Positions 18,865-26,735 of a stretch of 64,000 nucleotides of DNA are shown in pieces. Position 1 is the first letter of the stretch, and each line of letters starts with the position of its first letter. The stretch covers positions 246,167-310,166 of the forward strand of contig REAW01000006.1 in the NCBI GenBank assembly GCA_004293725.1. Direction: 5' to 3'. The position numbers were made by a program, and so were the translations under genes. The notes beneath the pieces were generated by a model. The model was not told the origin of the DNA, did no database searches, and saw only the letters and a list, made by a program, of their open reading frames with translations. The stretch is from Curvibacter sp. (GTDB lineage: Bacteria > Pseudomonadota > Gammaproteobacteria > Burkholderiales > Burkholderiaceae_C).

Positions 18865-20009
18865 GCCGCGACCTCCGCAGGACGCGCCATGCTAGCAAAG
18901 TAGGAGCGCATTACGCCCATGTAGCGCTGGTCATCGAGCAAAAAGGCATCGTGCCCGTGCGGCGCATCAATTTCGGCGTAGCTCACGTCACGCTGATTGT
19001 CGAGCAGGGCCTTGACCACCTCGCGGCTGCGCTTGGGGCTAAAGCGCCAGTCTGTAGTGAAACTCACGAGCAAAAACTTGCAAGTTGCGCGTGCCAGGGC
19101 TTTGCTCAGGTCCCCGCCAAAGGGCTTGGCCGGGTCAAAGTAGTCGAGCGCGCGTGTGATCAACAAATACGTGTTGGCGTCAAAGTATTCGGCAAACTTG
19201 TCGCCTTGGTAGCGGAGGTAGCTTTCGATCTGGAATTCAACTTCCTGGGTCGAGTACCGGTAGCCACTTGCGCTGTCCAGCACAGCCTCCTTGAGTTCGC
19301 GGCCAAACTTTTCGTTCATCACGTCATCACTCAGGTAGGTGATATGACCAATCATGCGGGCGATACGCAAACCGCGCTTGGGAATGACGCCGTGCTCGTA
19401 AAAATGCCCGCCGTGGAAATCCGGGTCGGTGACGATGGCGCGGCGCGCCACCTCATTGAAGGCAATGTTTTCCGCGGTAAGGTTGGGCGCACTGGCCACC
19501 ACTACGGCATGGCGCATGCGGTCTGGGTACTGCAGCGTCCAACTCAGGGCCTGCATGCCGCCCAAGGAGCCACCCAGCACAGCGGCCAAAGTTTGAATGC
19601 CCAGCGCGTCCAGCAGACGGGCCTGGGCATTGACCCAGTCCTCCACCGTGACCACCGGGAAGTCGGCGCCATAGACCTTTCCTGAGTCGGGGTGGGTGTG
19701 CATGGGACCGGTGGAGCCGAAGCAGGAACCCAGGTTGTTGACACCGATCACAAACAATTTGTCCGTGTTCACCGGCTTGCCCGGGCCGATCATGTTGTCC
19801 CACCACCCCTCGGATTTGTCTTGGCCCGCGTAGACACCGGCCACATGGTGCGAGGCATTGAGCGCGTGGCAGACCAGAACGGCATTGGACTTGTCGGCGT
19901 TGAGCGTGCCATAAGTCTCGTAACTCAGCGAATAACCATGAATGGAGGCGCCGCTTTGCAACTGCAAAGGCGCGTCGAAGGTCATGGACAAAGGCGTGGC
20001 AATCAGCAT
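18861..20009 (-). CDS. metX: Homoserine O-acyltransferase MetX
   Basis: 382 residues of the alpha/beta-hydrolase type homoserine acyltransferase. Nucleophile elbow [10 protein letters not shown], Asp in [11 protein letters not shown], His in APHGHDAF. It makes O-acetyl- or O-succinylhomoserine, the first committed step to methionine; the acyl donor cannot be told from sequence alone. Start ATG 20009 matches the IATPxSMxF N-terminus common in relatives, but no ribosome binding site precedes it, and 19985 is possible. Preceded by a SAM-II riboswitch and a terminator-like hairpin. Confidence 0.93.
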   Translation of the reverse strand: MLIATPLSMTFDAPLQLQSGASIHGYSLSYETYGTLNADKSNAVLVCHALNASHHVAGVYAGQDKSEGWWDNMIGPGKPVNTDKLFVIGVNNLGSCFGSTGPMHTHPDSGKVYGADFPVVTVEDWVNAQARLLDALGIQTLAAVLGGSLGGMQALSWTLQYPDRMRHAVVVASAPNLTAENIAFNEVARRAIVTDPDFHGGHFYEHGVIPKRGLRIARMIGHITYLSDDVMNEKFGRELKEAVLDSASGYRYSTQEVEFQIESYLRYQGDKFAEYFDANTYLLITRALDYFDPAKPFGGDLSKALARATCKFLLVSFTTDWRFSPKRSREVVKALLDNQRDVSYAEIDAPHGHDAFLLDDQRYMGVMRSYFASMARPAEVAA

Positions 20010-20017
20010 AAAAACAA

Positions 20018-20047
20018 AACCCGGCAACGCTAAACGCGGGCCGGGTT
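20018..20047 (-). terminator. Terminator-like hairpin directly before metX
   Basis: On the minus strand AACCCGGC (20047-20040) pairs perfectly with GCCGGGTT (20025-20018) over a 14-base loop and is followed by TTGTTTTT that runs straight into the metX ATG. It is placed as the expression platform of the SAM-II aptamer upstream: formation would end transcription or block translation of metX. Confidence 0.7.
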
Positions 20048-20063
20048 GTAGTGCCTGATGGCG

Positions 20064-20120
20064 GGTCCGTGTTTAGCTGTATTTATTAAGCGCCCGCAAG
20101 CTGGAGCAAATTGGCGCTGG
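20064..20120 (-). ncRNA. SAM-II riboswitch aptamer upstream of metX
   Basis: The minus strand reads AGCGCC, AATTTG, CTCCA, GCTTGC, GGGCGCT, then TTAATAAATACAGCTAAAC and ACGGAC. P1 forms between GCGCC and GGCGC; loop UCC can pair with GGA at the 3' side to make the H-type pseudoknot. This matches the SAM-II pattern (G/A-AUUU-x, GCUUGC-like L1, UAAUAAAU-x-x-AGCUAAA), recalled from the structurally known SAM-II RNA. It binds S-adenosylmethionine and should repress metX-metW. Confidence 0.85.
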
Positions 20121-20128
20121 AGCCTGCA

Positions 20129-20137
20129 GTATAGCAA
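20129..20137 (-). promoter_or_regulatory. Extended -10 promoter for the SAM-II/metX transcript
   Basis: The minus strand reads TGCTATACT: a near-consensus -10 (TATACT) with the extended TG motif. The predicted start falls at about 20122, exactly where the riboswitch begins. No good -35 box is visible. Confidence 0.6.
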
Positions 20138-20151
20138 GAGGGCGCTTTGCG

Positions 20152-21126
20152 CTAAACCAGTATGCGCCCCCAAGCAGCTGAAATGGTGGGCTGGGAGAAC
20201 CGGGGCACGATCATGCTTTGTGCTTCTTCAACGGCATCGCCAAAGATGGTGGGCTGCTCCAGCATGCGTGCAAGTTCGCCGCTGCGAATGTCTGTGAAAT
20301 AGGCGCCAAACTCCGCGTAACTATCCAATGTATCTGCCGCGGTGGGCAGACCCAGAGCCAGTGCAGTCATCAGCCGGTTGGAGCTGACGGCCATTTTTCG
20401 CAGATCTTGGGGATCGCTAGGAATCAAGCACAGGTCCGACTGCTTCGCAGCATCCCGCATGGTGTCGAGCGACCACTCGCCTACCACTATTTCCAACGGC
20501 ACACGTGCCTCAATCGGCCGGTCGATGAGTATTCTCAAACCCGTTTCATTGGATAGAGCGATGAGTCGCAGGCTACTGTCAGCTACCAACCCCTCTTCCA
20601 GGAAAGAACGCAGATACGCGACATTGCTGGCATGGCCAAACCACAGCGCTGTCACCGGCTGCCCCTTGGTTTTTTTGGGCGCAATGCAGTCTATTTCAAT
20701 GGCGTCTGGCACCACATGCACCGGTCCTTGCCAAAAGTCGGACAGCATGTGACGCATACCTGAATTGGGCACCGTGAAGGCATCGGCAAGCTCCAGCACG
20801 GATCCGTAAAACGCCGACATGACCGATTCGAACCCAAGATGGTGGTCTGTGTAGTCCACCCAGATTGAAGCGCCGCAGTCCTTTGCCTGTGCAACATTCC
20901 TAAGCCACTGCGCTTGTCTCACCTGAATATCATGACCTCCGATTTTGGTCACCAGCAGTCTGTCGGGCTTGCCTTGCACCACTTCACCCCACGTTACAGT
21001 TTGGTGCGCCGCCAGAAGTGCAGCTGAGGCCGGAAGCGCCCGCATTCGCACACTCGCAAGGTTCGAGCTGGCCAATGATGCGGCACTCTCAAAGTGCCCT
21101 GCCATCAGGAAGTGCGTGGAATGCAT
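20152..21126 (-). CDS. Putative glycosyltransferase (GT4-like fold, unknown substrate)
   Basis: 324 residues. The second half resembles the C-terminal Rossmann part of GT-B glycosyltransferases: VTALWFGHASNVAYLRSFL, then SDLCLIPSD and KMAVSSNRLMTALALGLPTAA, where the donor sugar is normally held. The N-terminal half (KPDRLLVTKIGG, IWVDYTDHHLG, ADAFTVPNSGM) fits an acceptor domain. No signal or membrane segment. It sits 11 bases after a methyltransferase gene, so the pair may modify a surface glycan. No ribosome binding site is visible. Confidence 0.6.
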   Translation of the reverse strand: MHSTHFLMAGHFESAASLASSNLASVRMRALPASAALLAAHQTVTWGEVVQGKPDRLLVTKIGGHDIQVRQAQWLRNVAQAKDCGASIWVDYTDHHLGFESVMSAFYGSVLELADAFTVPNSGMRHMLSDFWQGPVHVVPDAIEIDCIAPKKTKGQPVTALWFGHASNVAYLRSFLEEGLVADSSLRLIALSNETGLRILIDRPIEARVPLEIVVGEWSLDTMRDAAKQSDLCLIPSDPQDLRKMAVSSNRLMTALALGLPTAADTLDSYAEFGAYFTDIRSGELARMLEQPTIFGDAVEEAQSMIVPRFSQPTISAAWGRILV

Positions 21127-21137
21127 ACGGTAGTAAT

Positions 21138-21767
21138 CTAGGCTTGTGCGCCTGAAGGCATTTCCAAGTAGGCTTCATAGAGATTGGCAAACTGCAAGGC
21201 ATCGCGGGTTCCCACCATGACGGTCTGGAGATAAGGCAGGTACTTTCTACCTTGGTTGTCCATCTGCGCCATCTTGTTGTCAATGCCTTCATCCTGGCTG
21301 AAGGACAGGAATTCACCTGGTTTGTAGGTGGAGTACATGGACGGCAACCACAATGTCACCTGGTCAAAAATTGCCTGGATTCCTTTGGGAGAGAAGCGGA
21401 AATAGTCGTCGGGGTATTTGTGATACCGCCACACCCAAGGGTGGCACGAATAGATGACTCCTTGCTCAGAAAGAAGATTTTGGATGTTTGATGCCATCAC
21501 CCAGGGCTTGGGCGAATGCTCCAGAACGGAACAGATGATGATGAGGTCGAACTTTTGGTCCCTGAGCGGGCCTAAGTCCTCTTCGAGGTTCACCACGTGG
21601 TCGACGTTGACACCGCTTTCCAGGTCCACGCCGACGTAGTCGCAGTGTTTGAACAACTCACGAAAGGGCTGGGTATTCCCATAGTCTTTGGAGCCGATCT
21701 CCAGCACCTTGCCAGCAAAACCTTTGAAAACACGCTGTGCAAAAATGAACTGATTAACGTCCCCCAT
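21138..21767 (-). CDS. Class I SAM-dependent methyltransferase
   Basis: 209 residues. KVLEIGSKDYG is motif I, DYVGVDLESGVNVDHVVNLEED motif II and KFDLIIICSVLEHSPKPWVMASNIQNLL the region after motif III, as in Methyltransf_11/25 enzymes of glycan clusters. ATG 21767 is chosen because GGAGG stands 4 bases before it; the longer frame to 21869 has no such support. It forms a unit with the glycosyltransferase downstream. Substrate unknown. Confidence 0.8.
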   Translation of the reverse strand: MGDVNQFIFAQRVFKGFAGKVLEIGSKDYGNTQPFRELFKHCDYVGVDLESGVNVDHVVNLEEDLGPLRDQKFDLIIICSVLEHSPKPWVMASNIQNLLSEQGVIYSCHPWVWRYHKYPDDYFRFSPKGIQAIFDQVTLWLPSMYSTYKPGEFLSFSQDEGIDNKMAQMDNQGRKYLPYLQTVMVGTRDALQFANLYEAYLEMPSGAQA

Positions 21768-21892
21768 GTGGCCTCCGATGTCTGCCGCGGATGGCGCGGC
21801 ATTGATTGCGGTCCAGTCTAAGCGCGTAGGGTGTTCGCCATCATCGCGTAACGCCGGGCTTCGCCCCATAGTTCATAGGATCAGTGCGCCAA

Positions 21893-22462
21893 TCAGGCCA
21901 GCAGAACGAATACACCCAGCCCGGCGAATATCAGCGCTGATACGACGTGCACCATACGCAGAGGTACCAGGCGCGTCATGCGCTCGCCCAGCCAAACCAC
22001 GGGTGCATTGGCCAGCATCATGCCCAGCGTGGTTCCTGCCACCACCCACAGATAGGCGTTGTATTTGGCGGCGAGCATGACAGTGGCAATCTGCGTTTTG
22101 TCGCCCATTTCGGCCAGAAAGAAGGCGACGACAGTGGTGCCGAATACGCCCCAGCGCGGCTGCGTATCCGTGCCTTCGTCGTCCATGGTGTCCGGGATCA
22201 GCATCCACACTGCCATGGCGATGAATGAGCCTCCCAGTATCCAGCGCAGGGTGGTGGGGCCGAGCACGGTTGTAACCCAGGCGCCCAGCGCGCCTGCCAT
22301 GGCGTGGTTGGCTACGGTGGCCACCAGGATGCCCCAAACGATAGGCCAAGGCTTGCGAAACCGCGCAGCCAGGATAAGGGCGAGCAGCTGGGTTTTGTCG
22401 CCCATTTCTGCGAGTGCAACGATACCGGTGGAGAGGAGAAAAGCTTCCATGATGAGGTCCAT
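21893..22462 (-). CDS. GDT1/TMEM165 (UPF0016) family manganese exporter
   Basis: 189 residues with six predicted helices in two repeats, each with the family signature E-x-G-D-K-(T): ALAEMGDKTQLLALILAARF near residue 17 and FLAEMGDKTQIATVMLAAKY near 117. Bacterial members of this family export Mn2+. The yybP-ykoY manganese riboswitch just upstream supports this role directly. Start 22462 places AGGTAGG upstream; ATG 22450 is an alternative. Confidence 0.92.
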   Translation of the reverse strand: MDLIMEAFLLSTGIVALAEMGDKTQLLALILAARFRKPWPIVWGILVATVANHAMAGALGAWVTTVLGPTTLRWILGGSFIAMAVWMLIPDTMDDEGTDTQPRWGVFGTTVVAFFLAEMGDKTQIATVMLAAKYNAYLWVVAGTTLGMMLANAPVVWLGERMTRLVPLRMVHVVSALIFAGLGVFVLLA

Positions 22463-22645
22463 GGCCGGGGACCTACCTATGACTGCACGACACCCCCGGC
22501 CGAAATCAGAGGCGTGCAGTCAAAGGTCTCGCCAAGGCCCGCGTTGCGGGCCTTGCTTGCGCCATGCATGCCGTTGCCGACACCACAAGTCTGTTGACGC
22601 AAGCCCCTCTCAATGAAGAAGGGCGGCTACTCCCCAATGACAGCC
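22463..22645 (-). ncRNA. yybP-ykoY manganese riboswitch
   Basis: The minus strand shows the aptamer signatures in order: TTGGGGAGTAGCC (about 22640-22626), GCGTCAACAGACT (about 22605-22590), a GC-rich stem (AAGGCCCGC/GCGGGCCTT, 22534-22554) and GGCGAGACCTTTGACTGC. Two exclusive hairpins form the platform: GACTGCACG/CGTGCAGTC (22481-22489 with 22513-22521) and GGCCGGGG/CCCCGGCC (22494-22501 with 22463-22470), the latter ending at the ATG. Mn2+ binding should free the exporter gene for expression. Confidence 0.9.
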
Positions 22646-23075
22646 TTAATTGTAACTTCCAGCCTACCGCAACACAATCTTTCAGTTTGGCGTGGGTTTG
22701 TGATTGATTCATGTACGGATTAGTCTGCTGCGGGACGATCCCTATACCCTTCTAGGTTGTAAACCTCAGTTACCAAGGGATCTGGATTTACTCGCGGGAA
22801 CCTTGTCGATTGACTGTGAACCACACATTACACCTACGCCTAAGTCGACGCGTCCCAGCGGATTACACAAGCTTCTAAAGGCGAGTTACCCATTTGCGTC
22901 GGCGGCAAATGCTTCGCGCATCTTCAGGCTTTGCTCGGAATCGTCAATTCCCACTACCAAAGGGCTCAACAACCTGCGAGCCATCGCGAGGGTTTGTACT
23001 TTCATTGGTGCGTCCTGAGCAAGCTACTCAGGGGCATACGAATCGCGGGCCAAATTGGGAATTTTCTTCATTGCC
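22646..23075. other. 430-bp gap with no confident gene
   Basis: The stretch between the riboswitch and the DoxX gene holds no convincing gene. The best candidate is a 39-codon minus-strand frame, 23005-22886 (MKVQTLAMARRLL start, AGGAC about 8 bases upstream), with no known family. The promoter of the riboswitch transcript should lie in its first part (about 22650-22720). The remainder may be decayed sequence. Confidence 0.4.
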
Positions 23076-23564
23076 CTAAGGCCTCAACCGGCGGCGCAAA
23101 AGAGGGCCGACCGACCACTGGCCACACCCATACAGCACCAAAGCCGCCAACAGCACGCCCCAAGTCAGATGCTGCTGCAGCGCAGCCGGCGCGATTTCAG
23201 CCAGCGCCAGCACGGCCACCCCATTGATCAGGCTCAGTCCGATAGAGGCAAATCGCCCGGCCAATCCGAGCACCAAGAGCACCGGCAAGACCAACTCGCC
23301 CGCCGTGCCCAGTACGGCGGCTACTGCGGGGGAGAGCAAAGGCACGTTGTATTCATTTGCAAACAGTAGCAGCGTGATGTCCCAATCCCTTATCTTGGTA
23401 AGGCCTGCCAAGAAAAACACCTGGGCCACGTACAACCTCGCCAGCAATGCCGCCAGTGGCTGCAACGCATTGAGGCCATGCTCTAGGCCGTCCCATAGGG
23501 CTAGGGCGCGCGATGCCAAGGATAGGCTGGGGGAGTGCATGAGGGGCCTAGTGGTGGGATGCAT
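23076..23564 (-). CDS. DoxX-family membrane protein (bufferin operon, BufD-like)
   Basis: 162 residues with four predicted helices; ARLYVAQVFFLAGLTKIRDWD and the GELVLPVLLVLGLAGRFASIGL segment are typical of DoxX. It is the last gene of a DUF2282-DUF692-DUF2063-DoxX operon, 18 bases after the DUF2063 gene. In characterised bufferin operons a DoxX-like protein occupies this place; its role is unknown, perhaps a membrane redox or export step. ATG 23540 is a possible later start. Confidence 0.85.
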   Translation of the reverse strand: MHPTTRPLMHSPSLSLASRALALWDGLEHGLNALQPLAALLARLYVAQVFFLAGLTKIRDWDITLLLFANEYNVPLLSPAVAAVLGTAGELVLPVLLVLGLAGRFASIGLSLINGVAVLALAEIAPAALQQHLTWGVLLAALVLYGCGQWSVGPLLRRRLRP

Positions 23565-23582
23565 TGTGAAAAGTGAAAAGAG

Positions 23583-24353
23583 TCAAAGGGGATGGACGGC
23601 CATCAGCAGTCCAGTTTCTATGGCTTCTGAGAGCCAATTGTTGATTTCCAGTTGCGGCGCCGCGTCTATTGCAGCGCCCAGTGTTAGGTTCTGCAACAAC
23701 GCGGACACAAACCCTGCCTCGCCGGGCTGTGCATTCCGCACACGCGGACAGTACCCTTGGCGCCAGACCACTACGTCTTCGGCATGGCCGTTGCGCAGCA
23801 AGGTAGCGGCTTGTGTCATGGTTACGCCGTCATCCCTATGCGCCCGCACCAAGCTGGCGATGGGCCAAGGGCTGCAAATTACTGCAGTACCGGGCGCCAA
23901 TTGGACGGTCAGCGCATCCAGATCGTGGCTCCCCAGAAGCGCCAGGGTGGCGGGCTGAAGCGCAGCGTCTGCCGCTCCAGTGCAGGTGTGCAGCGCCCAC
24001 TCCACCCGCGCAACGTCGGCCAGGTAAGGCTCGTCGGCCAGTTGCACGCTGGCGGCCACAAACTCAGCCAGGGTGTCACCCCATTGCGCCATATCTCCGC
24101 ATTGCGGTGGCGTGGCGTGCCACAACGCCCGCGCCAAGGCTGAAAAACTTTCGTCTCCCAGCATTTGGGCGAGCACGGGGTACGCCGCCAGCAGCGCCCG
24201 TTCTGCGAGGGCGTGGCCATTTGCCTTATAGACTTTTAGGCCTCTGACGCCCATGGAATCTGCGCAAACAGCTATATTTCTTATAGCAAATTCTGATGCG
24301 GGCAACAATAGGCCTTTTAGCAAGGCTTGCTGCTGCTGTTCCAACACGCTCAT
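23583..24353 (-). CDS. bufC: DUF2063 family protein, bufferin MNIO partner (BufC-like)
   Basis: 256 residues. N-terminal DUF2063 domain ([47 protein letters not shown], about 1-95) annotated as putative DNA-binding but known as the partner that presents the precursor to MNIO enzymes; the C-terminal half is variable. Its ATG overlaps the stop of the DUF692 gene (ATGA), so the two are coupled. A dispersed repeat (24261-24287) lies in frame and encodes [11 protein letters not shown] longer upstream frame overlaps the DUF692 gene and is ignored. Confidence 0.85.
   Translation of the reverse strand: MSVLEQQQQALLKGLLLPASEFAIRNIAVCADSMGVRGLKVYKANGHALAERALLAAYPVLAQMLGDESFSALARALWHATPPQCGDMAQWGDTLAEFVAASVQLADEPYLADVARVEWALHTCTGAADAALQPATLALLGSHDLDALTVQLAPGTAVICSPWPIASLVRAHRDDGVTMTQAATLLRNGHAEDVVVWRQGYCPRVRNAQPGEAGFVSALLQNLTLGAAIDAAPQLEINNWLSEAIETGLLMAVHPL
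24261..24287 (+). repeat. Dispersed repeat element inside bufC
   Basis: TGCGCAAACAGCTATA then TTTCT then TATAGC: a close copy of the window-wide TGCGCAAGCAGCTAY...ATAGC family, placed in frame within the DUF2063 gene. Confidence 0.7.
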
Positions 24354-25282
24354 GCCACAGCCTCCCTTGCTAAGCCGTTTTGCGCCGACTGCGCCGCACG
24401 GCGCGCGATGGCCGCCTCTTCCAGCAAAACGTCCAGTTCGGGAACATCGGTATCCCACTCCACCAGAGTGGGTACAGGGCCAAAGCGCGCAAGGGCGTGC
24501 CGATGCAGCGCCCACACTGCGGGGCTGACGCGACTGCCGTGGTCGTCAATCACGATGTCACCATGCACATCGGCCACATGGCAGTGGCCGGCAACGTGTA
24601 TTTCGCCCACCGCATCCGGTGGAATGGCGTCGAGCCAGTCGCGGCAGACCTGCAGCGGGTCCGACAACAGGCCTGCCAACTCAGCATTGCGGGCGTTGAC
24701 ATAGATGTTGTTGACGTCTACCAGAAGTAGACAGCCAGTACGCCGGGCCATGGTGGCCAGAAATTCGGTTTCGGGCCAGTCCTGCGCACCTGCTCCGTTC
24801 CAACGCACGTAGGCAGACAGGTTTTCCACCATGAAGCGGCGCTGTAAACGCTCTTGCACTTGGTCCACATGGCGACACAACACATCCAAGGCTTCGTCAG
24901 AAAACGGGATGGGCAGCAGATCAGCGCCATGTACCGTCTGGGTACCCAGTATTCCGCGTGCAAAGCACGCATGGTCACTCACCCGCACGGGGTTCACCTG
25001 TCGGACCAAATCGGCGAGTTGATCGAGATGCCAAGGGTCCAAGCCCACGGCCGACCCCAAAGACAGGCCGACGCCATGCAAACTGATGGGGTACTGCTCG
25101 CGGGCCCGCATCAACACCGCTAAGGCCGCACCGCCACTAGCAAAGAAGTTTTCTGAATGAACTTCCAAAAAATCCAATGCGGGCTGCCGCTCCAGCAGCT
25201 CCGTGTAATGGGGGTGCCGCCACCCGATGCCCACTTCGGCCTTTCGGGCAGGCGCTGGCCTGTCACGCGGGGTGGCAGCCAT
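24350..25282 (-). CDS. bufB: DUF692 multinuclear iron oxidase (MNIO), bufferin-modifying BufB
   Basis: 310 residues of the DUF692/MNIO family with a TIM-barrel fold. Metal ligands expected for two or three irons are recognisable: [64 protein letters not shown] and [12 protein letters not shown] enzymes oxidise cysteines of a peptide to oxazolone/thioamide or thiooxazole groups. The adjacent DUF2282 precursor and DUF2063 partner identify it as a bufferin synthase. It begins 6 bases after the precursor gene. Confidence 0.92.
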   Translation of the reverse strand: MAATPRDRPAPARKAEVGIGWRHPHYTELLERQPALDFLEVHSENFFASGGAALAVLMRAREQYPISLHGVGLSLGSAVGLDPWHLDQLADLVRQVNPVRVSDHACFARGILGTQTVHGADLLPIPFSDEALDVLCRHVDQVQERLQRRFMVENLSAYVRWNGAGAQDWPETEFLATMARRTGCLLLVDVNNIYVNARNAELAGLLSDPLQVCRDWLDAIPPDAVGEIHVAGHCHVADVHGDIVIDDHGSRVSPAVWALHRHALARFGPVPTLVEWDTDVPELDVLLEEAAIARRAAQSAQNGLAREAVA

Positions 25283-25288
25283 GGGGAA

Positions 25289-25558
25289 TCAGCTTTTCAT
25301 TTTCTTGGCTTCTTCCATGGACATTCCCTTCATGTCTTTGCATGTGCCCTTGGCGACGTACTTCCACTCACCTTTGTCGTTGTCCACTTTGGACTGCCCA
25401 GCACAAGAGTGTGTACCGGCCAGATTGGCGCAGTCGTTTTGTCCTGCCTTGGCAATTCCAAAGCATTTCTCTTTTTCTTGTGCCGCCACGGGGGCGGATA
25501 CCAAAGCCAATGTCATGAGACTGGCGGCTGCGGTTGCGATCAAGGCACGTTGGTTCAT
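25289..25558 (-). CDS. bufA: DUF2282 bufferin precursor peptide (BufA1 type)
   Basis: 89 residues: signal peptide ([22 protein letters not shown], cut before QEKEK) and a core with four cysteines, C32, C43, C52 and C73, spaced as in DUF2282 bufferins ([27 protein letters not shown]). In characterised cases two of the cysteines are converted by BufB so that the exported peptide chelates copper. The tail is Met/Lys-rich. AGGAG 7 bases before ATG 25558 decides the start. It is first in the operon, facing an ECF sigma gene. Confidence 0.92.
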   Translation of the reverse strand: MNQRALIATAAASLMTLALVSAPVAAQEKEKCFGIAKAGQNDCANLAGTHSCAGQSKVDNDKGEWKYVAKGTCKDMKGMSMEEAKKMKS

Positions 25559-25770
25559 GTGATAACTCCTAAGTTTGAAAGGAAAACAACCAGATGGGCC
25601 CGACACACCATTGCGCCAGATTGCTGGTTATGCCTTTGTCCGGCCAAACATACGGTTTCTTACACCAGTGCATTGCATTTATTTCTAGACAAGGGTTTAC
25701 CCTTTTTTGGAAAGGCTTACCGACACAACGGAGCCTTACACTGCGCCCACTCCATCTTGAAAAAATCGCT
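25559..25770. promoter_or_regulatory. Divergent bufA / ECF sigma control region
   Basis: The 212-bp intergenic region holds two minus-strand copies of GTGTAAG-N3-CCGT (TGTAAG at 25740-25735 and 25664-25659), and between them the palindrome AAGGGTTTACCCTT (25691-25704). TGTAAG is a plausible ECF-type -35; in the bufA-proximal copy CCGGAC follows 15 bases later, fitting a -10. The layout suits a promoter read by the neighbouring sigma factor. The assignment is inferred from position and repetition. Confidence 0.5.
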
Positions 25771-26340
25771 ATGCTTAGTTTTGAACTGCAGGTCGCCGAA
25801 TTGCGTGATTACCTACTCAGGTTCGCGCGCCTGCAATTGCGCAATGAAGCGTGGGCAGAAGATGCGGTTTCCGAGACAGTTTTGGCAGCCATTGCGAAAC
25901 CACAGGGATTTCAGAGCCGCTCACAACTCAAAACTTGGTTGGTTGGCATCCTCAAACACAAGATCATCGACGCTTTACGTCACCACAGCCGGGAAGCCAC
26001 TACCTTGGATGCCAACGCTGACAACCAAGTCGACCCTTTGGATCAAATGGCCTTCAAGCCGGATGGGCACTTTTCCGAAATGCCTTCAGAATGGGGCAAT
26101 CCAGAGCAAGACGCGAGCCGCCGGCAGTTTTTTGAGATTCTGGAAGCTTGCGCCAGCAAATTGCCTGCTGTACAGGGCCGCTTGTTCCTGATGCGGGAAT
26201 GGTTGGAGCTCTCGAGTGAAGAAATATGTAAGGAACTAGAGCTCACACCGACAAACCTGTATGTGCAACTGCACCGCGCCCGACTCCGATTGCGCGAATG
26301 CCTAGAGCTGCACTGGTTTGCAAAGGCCGTTCAACCATGA
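25771..26340 (+). CDS. ECF RNA polymerase sigma factor
   Basis: 189 residues: sigma region 2 (about 5-70; YLLRFARLQLRNEAWAEDAVSETVLAAI and KTWLVGILKHKIIDALRHH) and region 4 (about 125-180; LPAVQGRLFLMREWLELSSEEICKELELTPTNLYVQLHRARLRLRECL). It lies divergent to the bufferin operon and overlaps a zinc-finger anti-sigma gene by 4 bases (ATGA). In other proteobacteria such sigma/anti-sigma pairs turn on bufferin genes under copper stress; the same is inferred here. Confidence 0.92.
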   Translation: MLSFELQVAELRDYLLRFARLQLRNEAWAEDAVSETVLAAIAKPQGFQSRSQLKTWLVGILKHKIIDALRHHSREATTLDANADNQVDPLDQMAFKPDGHFSEMPSEWGNPEQDASRRQFFEILEACASKLPAVQGRLFLMREWLELSSEEICKELELTPTNLYVQLHRARLRLRECLELHWFAKAVQP

Positions 26341-26564
26341 TCCCATTCCGAAAAAGCTGCAAACAAGCCGCAGCCCTTCTTGTCGCCAGAGAAGACCGGC
26401 CGCTGGATATCAGCGAGCGTTTAGCGCTACGTTTGCACCTATTCGCGTGTGCAGCCTGCCCCTCATTTGAAAGTCAAATATTGACGATGCGCAACAGCAT
26501 GCGACAGTGGCGCAGTTACACCGATGTCGAGTCAGATCCAGATTCAGGTGTAAAAAAATCATAA
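26337..26564 (+). CDS. Zinc-finger anti-sigma factor (zf-HC2 type)
   Basis: 75 residues with Cys near the N-terminus (FRKSCKQA) and HLFACAACP, which gives the H-x3-C-x2-C signature of ZAS anti-sigma domains. No transmembrane helix, so it is a soluble regulator, as in other short members. It should hold the upstream ECF factor inactive until metal or redox stress changes its zinc site. Start ATG overlaps the sigma stop. Confidence 0.88.
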   Translation: MIPFRKSCKQAAALLVAREDRPLDISERLALRLHLFACAACPSFESQILTMRNSMRQWRSYTDVESDPDSGVKKS

Positions 26565-26735
26565 ATTTGTAGGTGGTTTTTTAAAAAAGGCGCATAATGA
26601 CTGCGCATTGCTCAGAATACGGGCGTGCAAGTTTGCGGTGTTAGGTCAGTTTCGCGTCTGCTTTAAGTCTTCACTGGTTTGTTGATTGCGGTTAAGGACT
26701 CCATCGCGTTTTGAGTTATTTTCAGGAGTCCCTCC

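Noticed and set aside
22704-23018. A 104-codon plus-strand frame in the gap before the DoxX gene
   Set aside because: No ribosome site, no domain, and composition unlike coding sequence.
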